A stretch of 64,000 nucleotides of DNA from Candidatus Scalindua sp. GTDB lineage: Bacteria; Planctomycetota; Brocadiia; Brocadiales; Scalinduaceae. The notes beneath the pieces were generated by a model. It was not told the origin of the DNA and made no database searches. It saw only the letters and a program-made list of their open reading frames with translations. Of this stretch, positions 56,807 to 64,000 are shown one piece after another; position 1 is the stretch's first letter, and the number at the start of each line of letters is the position of its first letter. Where the stretch lies: the NCBI GenBank assembly GCA_031316155.1, contig JALDRB010000015.1:53270-117269 (forward strand). Reading direction: 5' to 3'. The position numbers and the translations under genes were made by a program.

Positions 56807-57415
56807 TTGTTACATTTATTCTTAAAGGGAGGGCCAGTTATGTGGCCCATCCTCATTGCATCTTTAGCAACATTTACCATAGTGATAGAGCGGATTTCAT
56901 TTCTTATCCGCGAACAAAAATCAAGATGTCCAGGAACGGTAAGAAAAATATTTTCCGAAATTGAGAAAGGGAGATTTGAAGAAGCGATGCGGATAGGGGA
57001 TGGATGCAAAGATTTTGTTGCCGTCACACTTATTTACGGTCTTCAGCATCGTCAGAAGGCCTTCTCAAGTGCTCTTTTGCGGGCAGCAAACAAAGAACTT
57101 AAGCGTTTTGGCCGGGGGCTTCCGGTGCTTGATACTGTTATTACGCTTGCGCCGCTCCTGGGTCTATTTGGAACAGTAACCGGTATGATACATGCCTTTG
57201 GTCTTTTAGGCGTTAAGGAGCTTGATACCCCTACGGTTATCACCGGCGGCATTGCCGAAGCCTTAATTGCTACTGCATACGGCCTTCTCACCGCTATGGT
57301 AGCACTCATTCCGTTTAATTATCTCAACGCACACCTTGAAGAAGCAAGGCATGAAATTGAGGATGCCACCACACATCTCGAACTTTTACTTTTAAAGCAG
57401 GATAAAAGCTTATGA
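56807..57415 (+). CDS. exbB: ExbB-type proton channel protein
   Basis: 202 aa, starting at TTG 56807 with aaaaaggagtg 7 nt upstream. Three membrane segments; TLAPLLGLFGTVTGMIHAF and GGIAEALIATAYGLLTAMVALIPFNYL are the conserved MotA/TolQ/ExbB helices. With ExbD it energises TonB. Overlaps exbD by 4 bp. Confidence 0.93.
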   Translation: MLHLFLKGGPVMWPILIASLATFTIVIERISFLIREQKSRCPGTVRKIFSEIEKGRFEEAMRIGDGCKDFVAVTLIYGLQHRQKAFSSALLRAANKELKRFGRGLPVLDTVITLAPLLGLFGTVTGMIHAFGLLGVKELDTPTVITGGIAEALIATAYGLLTAMVALIPFNYLNAHLEEARHEIEDATTHLELLLLKQDKSL

Positions 57416-57834
57416 AGATACCGCTACCAGTAAAAAGACGAAAGGCAAGGATAGAGATCATTCCGCTTATTGATGTAATATTTTTTCTCCTGGCGACTTT
57501 TGTAATGGTTTCTCTTTCAATGGTCAAGAACCAGGGCGTTCGTGTAAATTTGCCATCCGTCGCCACAAGCACACCTCAAGAGAGAGAAACGGCGATAACC
57601 ATCACCTTTACCAGATCAGGAGAGATATACCTGAATCAAGAAAAATTGTCTTCTGAACTTTTATCCCAGCGTCTGAAACAATTAAAGGCGGAAAATCCTG
57701 ACACGAAAGTTTTTATTAATGGGGACAAGGAGGCCTATTTTGGCAATGCAATTCAAATCCTTGATGAGGTAAGGTCTTTAGGAATCACGAAAGTTGCTAT
57801 TCAGACAAAGCAGACAGAACCTTTGCAAAAATGA
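57412..57834 (+). CDS. exbD: ExbD-type proton channel protein
   Basis: 140 aa. One membrane segment with the essential Asp in IEIIPLIDVIFFLLATFVMVS; periplasmic domain to residue 140 (VFINGDKEAYFGNAIQILDEVRSLGI). Couples ATGA-style to exbB and to tonB. Confidence 0.93.
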   Translation: MKIPLPVKRRKARIEIIPLIDVIFFLLATFVMVSLSMVKNQGVRVNLPSVATSTPQERETAITITFTRSGEIYLNQEKLSSELLSQRLKQLKAENPDTKVFINGDKEAYFGNAIQILDEVRSLGITKVAIQTKQTEPLQK

Positions 57835-58643
57835 CACCATCCAGATTCGATTACCACCGGATTAAATCCGGTAACTATGACGTGCTCAAAGGATTTCTGC
57901 TTGCCTTATGCGTTCATGGCGTTTTATTTTTTGTTGGCGGAAGGCTTTCTGTTAAACCTGTTCAATACAGCGTCCAATCAGCCAATGGGGGCATAGAAGT
58001 AGATCTGGTGGCTGCCTTACCGCAACCAAACGGAGATACCGTTAGACCCATTGTGTCCACAATGGAACAACCACAGGAAACGGTTAAACTGCCACAACCA
58101 GATGTAGAGGTGGTTAAACCCATTACACCCTCAATAGAAAAACAACAGGAGGCAGTTAAGATTGTGCCGCAGGAGGAACAGATAACAATTCCGCAACTAG
58201 ACATAGGTACAGTTAAATCCATTACGCCCGCAACGGAAAAAAAGGAAGAAACGGTTGAGAGGCCGACGCAACCGGCCGTGGATGAAACTAAATCCATTAC
58301 GTCTACAATAGGAAAACCGAGGGAAACGGTTAAGTTTATACCGCGGCCTTCTCAAGGAATGATCAAGGCGAAAAGTAAACCCGGTTATTTCCAGAATCGT
58401 CCTCCAAGATATCCCCCGCTTGCAAAGAAATTGCATCAGGAAGGTTTAGTGATGCTCATAGTAGAGGTAAATCAGAAGGGCGTGCCGGTTAAGGTTGATG
58501 TTGAACATAGTAGTGGATATCAACTGCTTGATCAGGCAGCTTTAAAAGCAGTGAGGCACTGGAGATTTCAACCCGGACTGATAGGAGGCATGCCGGTTGA
58601 ATCCAAGGTGTCTATCCCCATTAGATTCCGCATGGAAGAATAA
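57831..58643 (+). CDS. tonB: TonB energy transducer with tandem linker repeats
   Basis: 270 aa. Membrane anchor GFLLALCVHGVLFFVGG (about 21-37). The linker (about 60-165) has four degenerate repeats of roughly 30 residues around VKPITPSIEK / VKSITPATEK / TKSITSTIGK, which replace the usual Pro-Glu/Pro-Lys rod. The C-terminal domain has PPRYPPLAKKLHQEGLVML and LLDQAALKAVRHWRFQPG. Overlaps exbD by 4 bp. Confidence 0.92.
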   Translation: MTPSRFDYHRIKSGNYDVLKGFLLALCVHGVLFFVGGRLSVKPVQYSVQSANGGIEVDLVAALPQPNGDTVRPIVSTMEQPQETVKLPQPDVEVVKPITPSIEKQQEAVKIVPQEEQITIPQLDIGTVKSITPATEKKEETVERPTQPAVDETKSITSTIGKPRETVKFIPRPSQGMIKAKSKPGYFQNRPPRYPPLAKKLHQEGLVMLIVEVNQKGVPVKVDVEHSSGYQLLDQAALKAVRHWRFQPGLIGGMPVESKVSIPIRFRMEE

Positions 58644-58758
58644 GATGAATCATCTAACGGATAGGATAATTAGTTGTCATACGAAAATTCATAAGTAACG
58701 TTATTATAGCTATTTATATCGAGATTATTTTATGAAAATCCTTGCAAAATGGGAGTAG

Positions 58759-58870
58759 TATGAAGAATTCATTAAATATTACAATCCAAATTCAAAACCA
58801 TTTAAATGGGGAAAAAAGAGAAGTTAAAGGGGCGCAACTAAAAGATAACATAGACAACTTAATTATTTAA
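58759..58870 (+). pseudogene. IS630-like transposase remnant (C-terminus)
   Basis: Frame YEEFIKYYNPNSKPFKWGKK, then REVKGAQLKDNIDNL, stop at 58870, fits the end of IS630-type transposases (KYYN..KPF.W.KREVKG.QLR). The rest is missing, and a stop codon lies just upstream. Confidence 0.55.
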
Positions 58871-58928
58871 GCACTTCTTAATTATTCCTTAGACCCCTTA
58901 ACAGACTACATATTAAGAGAATAATTGA

Positions 58929-59018
58929 ATGAAGGTGATAGGAATCCTGAATCAAAAAGGTGGTTGCAGTAAAAGTATCATAGCTTGTCAAGAAATAAAG
59001 AATTTATATACAGAGTGA
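58929..59018 (+). pseudogene. ParA-like ATPase N-terminal scrap
   Basis: 29 codons, MKVIGILNQKGGCSKS, then a stop. The opening is the ParA deviant Walker A region (MKVIGILNQKGGVGKT) with changed residues. Next to a transposase scrap; likely debris. Confidence 0.55.
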
Positions 59019-59078
59019 GATAACAGATTTACTTTGCGAAGCAAAAACAAGAAGTTAGCGACATCAGGAGCTAAGTTC

Positions 59079-61760
59079 TCAATGCGCCTCATTCCAGTTT
59101 CTTCCAAAACAGAGGTTAACGGTAAGCGGAACATCGAGAGAATAGGTCTGTTCCATCCGGTTCCGTACCAGTGTTTCCATAATTTGTTTTTCTGATACGG
59201 GAACCTCAAAAACAAGCTCATCGTGAACCTGGATGATCATCTTCGATTTCAGCTTCTCCTTTTCCATTTCTCTGAAAATCTCTATCATGGCCAGTTTTAT
59301 AAGATCGGCTGCTGAACCCTGGATGGGGGTATTCATTGCTATCCGCTCTCCAAATTCCCTCACGTTTTTATTCGGACTTTTCAGTTCCGGAATATGTCGG
59401 CGCCTCCCCAGCATGGTAGAAACATACCCTGCAGTACGGGCTTTTTCTATCGATTCATCGATATACTGCTTTACCTTTTTGTACAAAAGAAAATAGTCAT
59501 CGATAAAGTCCCTGGCCTCTTTCTGGGTAACCCCGATTCCGTTGGCCAATCCAAAGGCGGATATCCCATATATAATCCCAAAATTCACGGCCTTGGCCAT
59601 CCTCCGCATCTCAGGAGTAACCTTTTGCGGAAGGAGATGAAAAACCTCGGATGCGGTTCGGGTATGGATATCCTCTCCATTTCGAAATGATTCAAGCAGG
59701 ATCTCGTCTCCGGACAGATGGGCAAGGAGGCGAAGTTCTATCTGAGAATAATCTGCGGAAAGGATCAGATTTCCCTTGTCTGGAATGAACGCCTTTCGGA
59801 CTTCCATTCCGGTTTCGGTTTGGATGGGAATATTCTGCAGGTTCGGCTCGGTGCTGCTTAAACGGCCCGTGGCTGTAACAGTCTGGTTAAAAGATGTATG
59901 GACCCGGCCGGTTTCAGGATTAACCAGGGCAGGCAAGGCATCCACGTAGGTGGATTTCAATTTCCTGAGTTTCCGGTAATTGAGCACCTCGGAAGGGAAT
60001 TCATGTTTTCCCGCCAGTTTTTCCAGGACTCCTTCATCCGTTGAATATCCTGTCTTGGTCTTCTTGAGAGTGGGCAGTTTAAGTTTTTCGAAAAGAATAA
60101 CAGCCAGCTGCTTTTGCGAGTTGATATTGAACTCCTCACCCGCTATTTGATGAATCCGTTTCGAAATCTGGTGCAATTGGGTTTCCAGCTTCCCAGACAT
60201 TTTTTCGAGAAAATTACTGTCTATTCTCACACCGTTCATCTCCATCTCAGCCAGAACTTCCACCAGGGGTAATTCTATTTTTTTTAGAACATCCTCCAGT
60301 CCTTCTGATTTGATCATTGGTTCAAACTTTTGAGCCAGGAGAAAGGTGATGTCAGCATCTTCGCAGGAATATTCCGATGCCCTTGGTATGTCTACCTGTT
60401 GAAAACCCACTTCCTTTTTGCCTGTCCCCGCCACTTCCTTATAGGTAATCATCCGGTGTTCGAGGTATTCAAGAGCAATGTCATCAAGGCTATGGTTCCT
60501 CTTGTTTGGCTCCAGCAGATAAGAGGCTACCATGGTATCGAAAGCGATTCCATGCAAGTAGATCCCGGCTTTTTTCAGAACGATTTTCTCGTACTTAATA
60601 TTCTGCCCGTATTTATTAAGGTTTGGATCCTCCAGGATCGGTTTCAGATTTCCCATTACGGTTTTAAAATCAAGCTGCCTCGGACAACCGGGATAGTCGT
60701 GCGCTACCGGTATGTAATAGGCTTCGTGGGGCGTACACGACAGTGAAATTCCAACGATCTTTGCGGAAACGGGATGTTTGCTGGTAGTTTCCAGATCAAT
60801 GGCAAAACTACCCGATTTCTTCAGTACTTTCAGGAGATTTTCGAATTCTTCTTCTGTTAAAACGGTAGTGTAAGTTTTTTTTAGTTTTTCAGCAGACACG
60901 CGCGGAGGTGCCAGTTCCTTCAGCATGGAGGTGAATTCGAGTTCCTTTAAAATACGAACCAAAGCCTCATAGTCTATTTCCTTGGCTTTAAAATTTGCCA
61001 GATCGTAATTCAGATCAAGATTCGTAACAATTGTCACCAGTTTTTTGCTGAGCCTGGCTTTGTCTTGGTATTGAGAAAGTTTTTCCCGTACGCTCTTTTT
61101 CTTTACCTCCCGGGCATGCACAAGAACATTCTCAATATCACCATAGGTGTTGATTAATTCCAGAGCTGTCTTTGGTCCAATGCCGGGAACACCGGGTATG
61201 TTGTCAGAAGAGTCGCCCATAAGACCCATTATTTCGACGACCTTGTCCGGAGCAACTCCCAGTTTCTCACATACCTCATTTGGTCCTAACCTCTTGTCCT
61301 TCATGGTATCCAGTATGGTAACACCATCTCCAACCAGCTGCATCATGTCTTTGTCACCGCTCACAATAGTCACTTCTAATCCCTTTTTTTTTGCTTGTAC
61401 AGACAGAGTACCAATGATGTCGTCAGCTTCAACACCATCGATACAAACAGCATGAATATTAAAGGACCGTACCAGTTCATGGATGTATGGAATCTGGGGA
61501 ACCAGATCGTCCGGCATGGAAGCCCGGTTGGCCTTATATTCAGGAAAATATTCATGCCGGGCTGTCTTTTTTCCTGAATCGAAAACCACAACTACATAAT
61601 CAGGCTTTTCGTCCCTTACTAGTTTCATCAACATACGCGTAAATCCAAATATGGCGTTTGTGGGGAGCCCTTTAGAGTTGGTAAGGGTCGTTCGAATGGC
61701 GTAAAATGCGCGAAAAATGTAGGAACTTCCATCAACAATGATTATTTTTTCGACACTCAT
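59079..61760 (-). CDS. polA: DNA polymerase I
   Basis: 893 aa from ATG 61760; TTG 61781 is possible but lacks a site. 5'-3' nuclease domain (IIVDGSSYIFRAFYAIRTTL, VVVFDSGKKTARH), then a 3'-5' exonuclease domain with FAIDLETTSKHP (the Asp-Glu pair is kept), then the family A polymerase (LSADYSQIELRLLAHLSGD, AKAVNFGIIYGIS, HDELVFEVP). Intact. Single gene. Confidence 0.97.
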   Translation of the reverse strand: MSVEKIIIVDGSSYIFRAFYAIRTTLTNSKGLPTNAIFGFTRMLMKLVRDEKPDYVVVVFDSGKKTARHEYFPEYKANRASMPDDLVPQIPYIHELVRSFNIHAVCIDGVEADDIIGTLSVQAKKKGLEVTIVSGDKDMMQLVGDGVTILDTMKDKRLGPNEVCEKLGVAPDKVVEIMGLMGDSSDNIPGVPGIGPKTALELINTYGDIENVLVHAREVKKKSVREKLSQYQDKARLSKKLVTIVTNLDLNYDLANFKAKEIDYEALVRILKELEFTSMLKELAPPRVSAEKLKKTYTTVLTEEEFENLLKVLKKSGSFAIDLETTSKHPVSAKIVGISLSCTPHEAYYIPVAHDYPGCPRQLDFKTVMGNLKPILEDPNLNKYGQNIKYEKIVLKKAGIYLHGIAFDTMVASYLLEPNKRNHSLDDIALEYLEHRMITYKEVAGTGKKEVGFQQVDIPRASEYSCEDADITFLLAQKFEPMIKSEGLEDVLKKIELPLVEVLAEMEMNGVRIDSNFLEKMSGKLETQLHQISKRIHQIAGEEFNINSQKQLAVILFEKLKLPTLKKTKTGYSTDEGVLEKLAGKHEFPSEVLNYRKLRKLKSTYVDALPALVNPETGRVHTSFNQTVTATGRLSSTEPNLQNIPIQTETGMEVRKAFIPDKGNLILSADYSQIELRLLAHLSGDEILLESFRNGEDIHTRTASEVFHLLPQKVTPEMRRMAKAVNFGIIYGISAFGLANGIGVTQKEARDFIDDYFLLYKKVKQYIDESIEKARTAGYVSTMLGRRRHIPELKSPNKNVREFGERIAMNTPIQGSAADLIKLAMIEIFREMEKEKLKSKMIIQVHDELVFEVPVSEKQIMETLVRNRMEQTYSLDVPLTVNLCFGRNWNEAH

Positions 61761-61781
61761 GCAAGTATTAAGTGGCAACAC

Positions 61782-62479
61782 AAAATTACAAATTTTCTCA
61801 AGGTTTTCACAATTTAAAACATTTACAAGATCTCTTATCTGAAATATTTTCTCTTAATGCCTTAGCATTAAAACAGATATGATAGATTCATATTGATTGT
61901 TTTGAGTTTAAAGGATAATTACAAAGCTAAACAGCCCATTTTACAGGTAAGAATGGCAAAAGATATGCGGTAGTATTTAAAATAAAAGCCTCCTGCTGTA
62001 TATTGCATATTGGAATGGTTGAAGATTTGCAATATGAAAGAATGAGGTAACCTTACCTGCCGGACGGGCAGCGATGAAGAGAGTTTATCATACACAGTAT
62101 TGGAGTGCAAGTATCATATTCTCACCGGTATCCAGGAGCAACTCAAGATAGTGTATGGTAAATTACGGCCAGCCCGACGAGCGGTACTGGCGGGGAGGAA
62201 ACAGGCGCTATAACAAGAAGATTAAGTGAGTATAAAGAAGCAGAGGCGATCGAAGGGAAAAGAATGCGAATATCACATTCACGTGTATCTGTTTCTGTCA
62301 ACTCCGCCTGAATAAAAGATTTGTGATATTAACAAATAAATAAAAAAACTTGATTTCTCTTTGCAAGCATATACAATACGGCCTTCTGTAAGATCATCTC
62401 TTACCAGAGGAATGCCTTGATACACAACGATTTTCGTTTATATATATCGTTTCATAACGCGCACGTTATTTTCAGATAA
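61782..62479. pseudogene. IS200/IS605 TnpA remnant inside a gene-poor stretch
   Basis: About 700 bp without an intact gene. Between about 62065 and 62311 on the plus strand, shifted frames give SLSYTVLECKYHIL, then IVYGKLR, and later KECEYHIHVYLFLSTPPE. These match the IS200 TnpA order (S.SHTVWECKYHIV, V.YGKLR, HVHMLISIPPK). Too damaged to act. Confidence 0.5.
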
Positions 62480-62592
62480 TATACTCATCTCATAATGGTT
62501 TTCGGATAAAATCCGAGATAAAATTGAGCGAGTATAACTGCAACCAAGATTTGGTTTTTTGTAAAACTGAAAACCAAATCGGTTTTAGTATA
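62480..62592 (+). repeat. Family A repeat, copy 11 (canonical full length)
   Basis: 113 bp, nearly identical in layout to 8004-8116: tatactcatctcataatg ... aatcggttttagtata. Only small changes in the second half. Confidence 0.9.
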
Positions 62593-62931
62593 TAAAGGTG
62601 TTTGTTTTTTGTGTTTCCTGCCTCAACATTTAACAAAAAATACTATTTTCTACAAAATAATTTAATTAAGTATACATCTACAAAACGGAGAGCATCTTTT
62701 ATAGCAATTGTATAAAATTTCTCTGTTCCTGATCTTTTTTACATTTCGGATTGTAATCTTACATCCTCCCGGAGATGTCTTAATGCATAGCTGGCAAAAA
62801 GAAAAACGATTAAACCAAAGAAGCAGCTCGACCAGATACCATTCATAGATCAAACACTTGATAAGAAAACGAAATTAATTAATAAAACGGAATACAATAA
62901 TTTGAACAAGGTATTATTGAAAGAAGGTGAA

Positions 62932-63360
62932 ATGATGGAAAAAACTTCAGCCTCGATAACGAGAAATGAAGAAAATGATGCACTCGTAGATTTTCTTGAG
63001 AAAAAAATATTAAAGCAAAAGCAAACTGCCCAAGACAATCTATACTCAAAAATTGAGCCATTGAAAGTCACAAAGGAGGAAAAGTCAGAGAATGAAGAAA
63101 ACGAGAAAGAATGGGTTAAAGGTTTGATAACAGAAGCCATAAAGAAACAAAAGCTGTGGACAGAAAGTTTAATCAACGACATTAAGAAAGAACAGGCAGA
63201 ACAGGAAAAAAAACAAAAGGAATGGATTCAGGAATTGATTAAAGGTCTGAAGATGAGTGCCCAGGATGAACCAACAAAGTTAAAAAAGAGTGTGGCAAAG
63301 GATACCGAAAGAGAGAAAAAAAACATTCAAGTAGCCAAGAAAGGAAGGAGGTTAAAATAG
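62932..63360 (+). CDS. Charged coiled-coil protein upstream of the MamK-like actin
   Basis: 142 aa from ATG 62932 (gaaggtgaa upstream). No membrane segment or Cys. About half of residues are Lys, Glu or Gln. Residues 55-120 carry three copies of a K.W...LI..IKK unit (KEWVKGLITEAIKKQ, KLWTESLINDIKKEQ, KEWIQELIKGLK), which suggests an amphipathic repeated helix with regularly placed Trp. The tail (SVAKDTEREKKN ... KKGRRLK) is strongly basic. Separated from the mamK-like gene only by a family A repeat. Function not known; a filament partner is an inference. Confidence 0.6.
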   Translation: MMEKTSASITRNEENDALVDFLEKKILKQKQTAQDNLYSKIEPLKVTKEEKSENEENEKEWVKGLITEAIKKQKLWTESLINDIKKEQAEQEKKQKEWIQELIKGLKMSAQDEPTKLKKSVAKDTEREKKNIQVAKKGRRLK

Positions 63361-63409
63361 TCGTAAAGAAAAGAGTTTTTGGTGGGAAAGACACTATTTT
63401 TTTAAGAAG

Positions 63410-63576
63410 TATACTCATCTCGTAATGGTTTTCGGATAAAATCCAAAAATTATTTTGCCCGAGTAAAGTCCTCGGCGCCTTTTGTCCGGGGATACCTTCA
63501 CCAAGATTTGGTTTCCAGCCAGCCTGTGCGATGTACGCAGACAGGTAAAACCGAAAACCAAATCGGTTTTAGTATA
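63410..63576 (+). repeat. Family A repeat, copy 12 (long form)
   Basis: Long variant with cccgagtaaagtcctcgg, tgtccggggatacc and the GC palindrome cagcctgtgcg / cgcagacagg; ends aatcggttttagtata. Its end lies about 63 bp before the actin gene start. Confidence 0.88.
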
Positions 63577-63638
63577 ATAATAAGTTACCGGAAAAATGTA
63601 TAAAAAAGAAAGAACCCCTTAAATGGAGAAAAAAGGAT

Positions 63639-64000
63639 ATGTCAAAAACACAAAACGCATCAGAATCTAACTTTATAGTTGGAATCGACTTAGGGACATC
63701 TCGCTCTGCAATTATTGCTGAAAATGGAACAAAGGGAACAGTAGAATCTATCGTTGGGTGGCCACATGACCTTATTGGTGCAAAGGTATTAGGAAATACT
63801 ATAGCCGTTGGAGCCACTGCCGTAGAATTTCGAGAATTTCTGGATATCAGCTATCCATTAGCAAATGGAGTCATCAAGGAGGGAATTGAAAGGGACACTC
63901 AAGCGGCTGAAGAACTCATTAGGCACATTATTTCTCTTGCTGAAGTACCGGAGAAAAAGAAAATTTGTGGAATTATTGGTGTTCCAGCAAAAGCCTCTTT
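63639..64000 (+). CDS. mamK: MamK-family actin-like ATPase, N-terminal part (cut by window edge)
   Basis: 120 codons are visible, continuing past the window; ATG has aaaaaggat just upstream. The phosphate-1 loop is VGIDLGTSRSAIIAENG. The following text SIVGWPHDLIGAKVLGN, VGATAVEFREFLDISYPLANGVIKEG and CGIIGVPAKAS match MamK, the magnetosome actin, block by block (SVVGYPKDVIGLKLLG; GVPARAS). The ATP-binding fold is of actin/Hsp70 type; the GVPA ending favours MamK over DnaK or MreB. Whether the organism makes magnetosomes is not shown. Confidence 0.78.
   Translation, partial: MSKTQNASESNFIVGIDLGTSRSAIIAENGTKGTVESIVGWPHDLIGAKVLGNTIAVGATAVEFREFLDISYPLANGVIKEGIERDTQAAEELIRHIISLAEVPEKKKICGIIGVPAKAS

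Overview
The window reads as a moderately AT-rich chromosome segment of a Gram-negative anaerobe or microaerophile. Supporting signs are a TonB/ExbB/ExbD system with an outer-membrane receptor, a heptose-bisphosphate phosphatase and a Wza-type export protein, genes for both [NiFe] and [FeFe] hydrogenase chemistry, hemerythrin and universal stress proteins, and a P460-like c-type cytochrome. The mix, with a MamK-type actin, would fit an anammox-type Planctomycete (Brocadiales). No diagnostic marker such as hydrazine synthase or rRNA is present, so that placement is tentative.

Layout. 0-10 kb holds housekeeping genes: pyrC (cut by the left edge), a YacP-like NYN nuclease, leuS, a hemerythrin pair, pyrE, murQ and uvrC. 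10-17 kb holds small secreted proteins, stress proteins, a SMUG1-type uracil-DNA glycosylase, a decayed flavin oxidoreductase, gmhB and a frameshifted polysaccharide-export gene. 17-24 kb on the minus strand holds a GlmU-like enzyme, glmM, a LolA-like protein, the [FeFe]-hydrogenase maturase hydG, and a HydE that carries a HypC domain at its N-terminus. 24-34 kb is an accessory region rich in broken genes: a lipase-like hydrolase, a HEPN protein, an Abi_C protein, a DUF4160 fragment and a DUF2971 fragment. It also has an intact protease and an intact ParE-type toxin-antitoxin pair. 34-41 kb holds a two-component pair and a group 3b [NiFe]-hydrogenase operon whose large subunit is interrupted, followed by an ISL3 element with an exact 8-bp target duplication. 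42-52 kb holds an eIF2B-like protein, an NhaD/ArsB permease, a frameshifted alcohol dehydrogenase, a P460-like cytochrome, a second DUF4160/DUF2442 pair, tRNA-Ala(GGC), astA, fabD and a frameshifted pgpA. 52-58.6 kb is a nickel module: nikR, a His-rich nickel permease-like protein, a TonB-dependent receptor, exbB, exbD and tonB. It is followed by scraps of a transposase and of ParA, then polA. The right edge has a charged coiled-coil protein and the start of a MamK-family actin.

Two interspersed palindromic repeat families run through the window. Family A is modular, bounded by TATACT and AGTATA, with about twelve full or partial copies. Family B is a roughly 117-bp element with three hairpins, found three times, each time just downstream of a minus-strand gene; in leuS and murQ it supplies the stop codon. 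Several genes carry single-base frameshifts inside homopolymers. Others carry in-frame stops that would all fit C-to-T changes. The first class may be sequencing error; the second looks like real decay.

How genes fit together: the nickel module could supply metal for the [NiFe] hydrogenase at 36-41 kb, and the HypC-HydE fusion links the maturation vocabulary of the two hydrogenase classes. The most interesting leads are the HypC-HydE fusion, the MamK/coiled-coil pair at the right edge, and the two repeat families.
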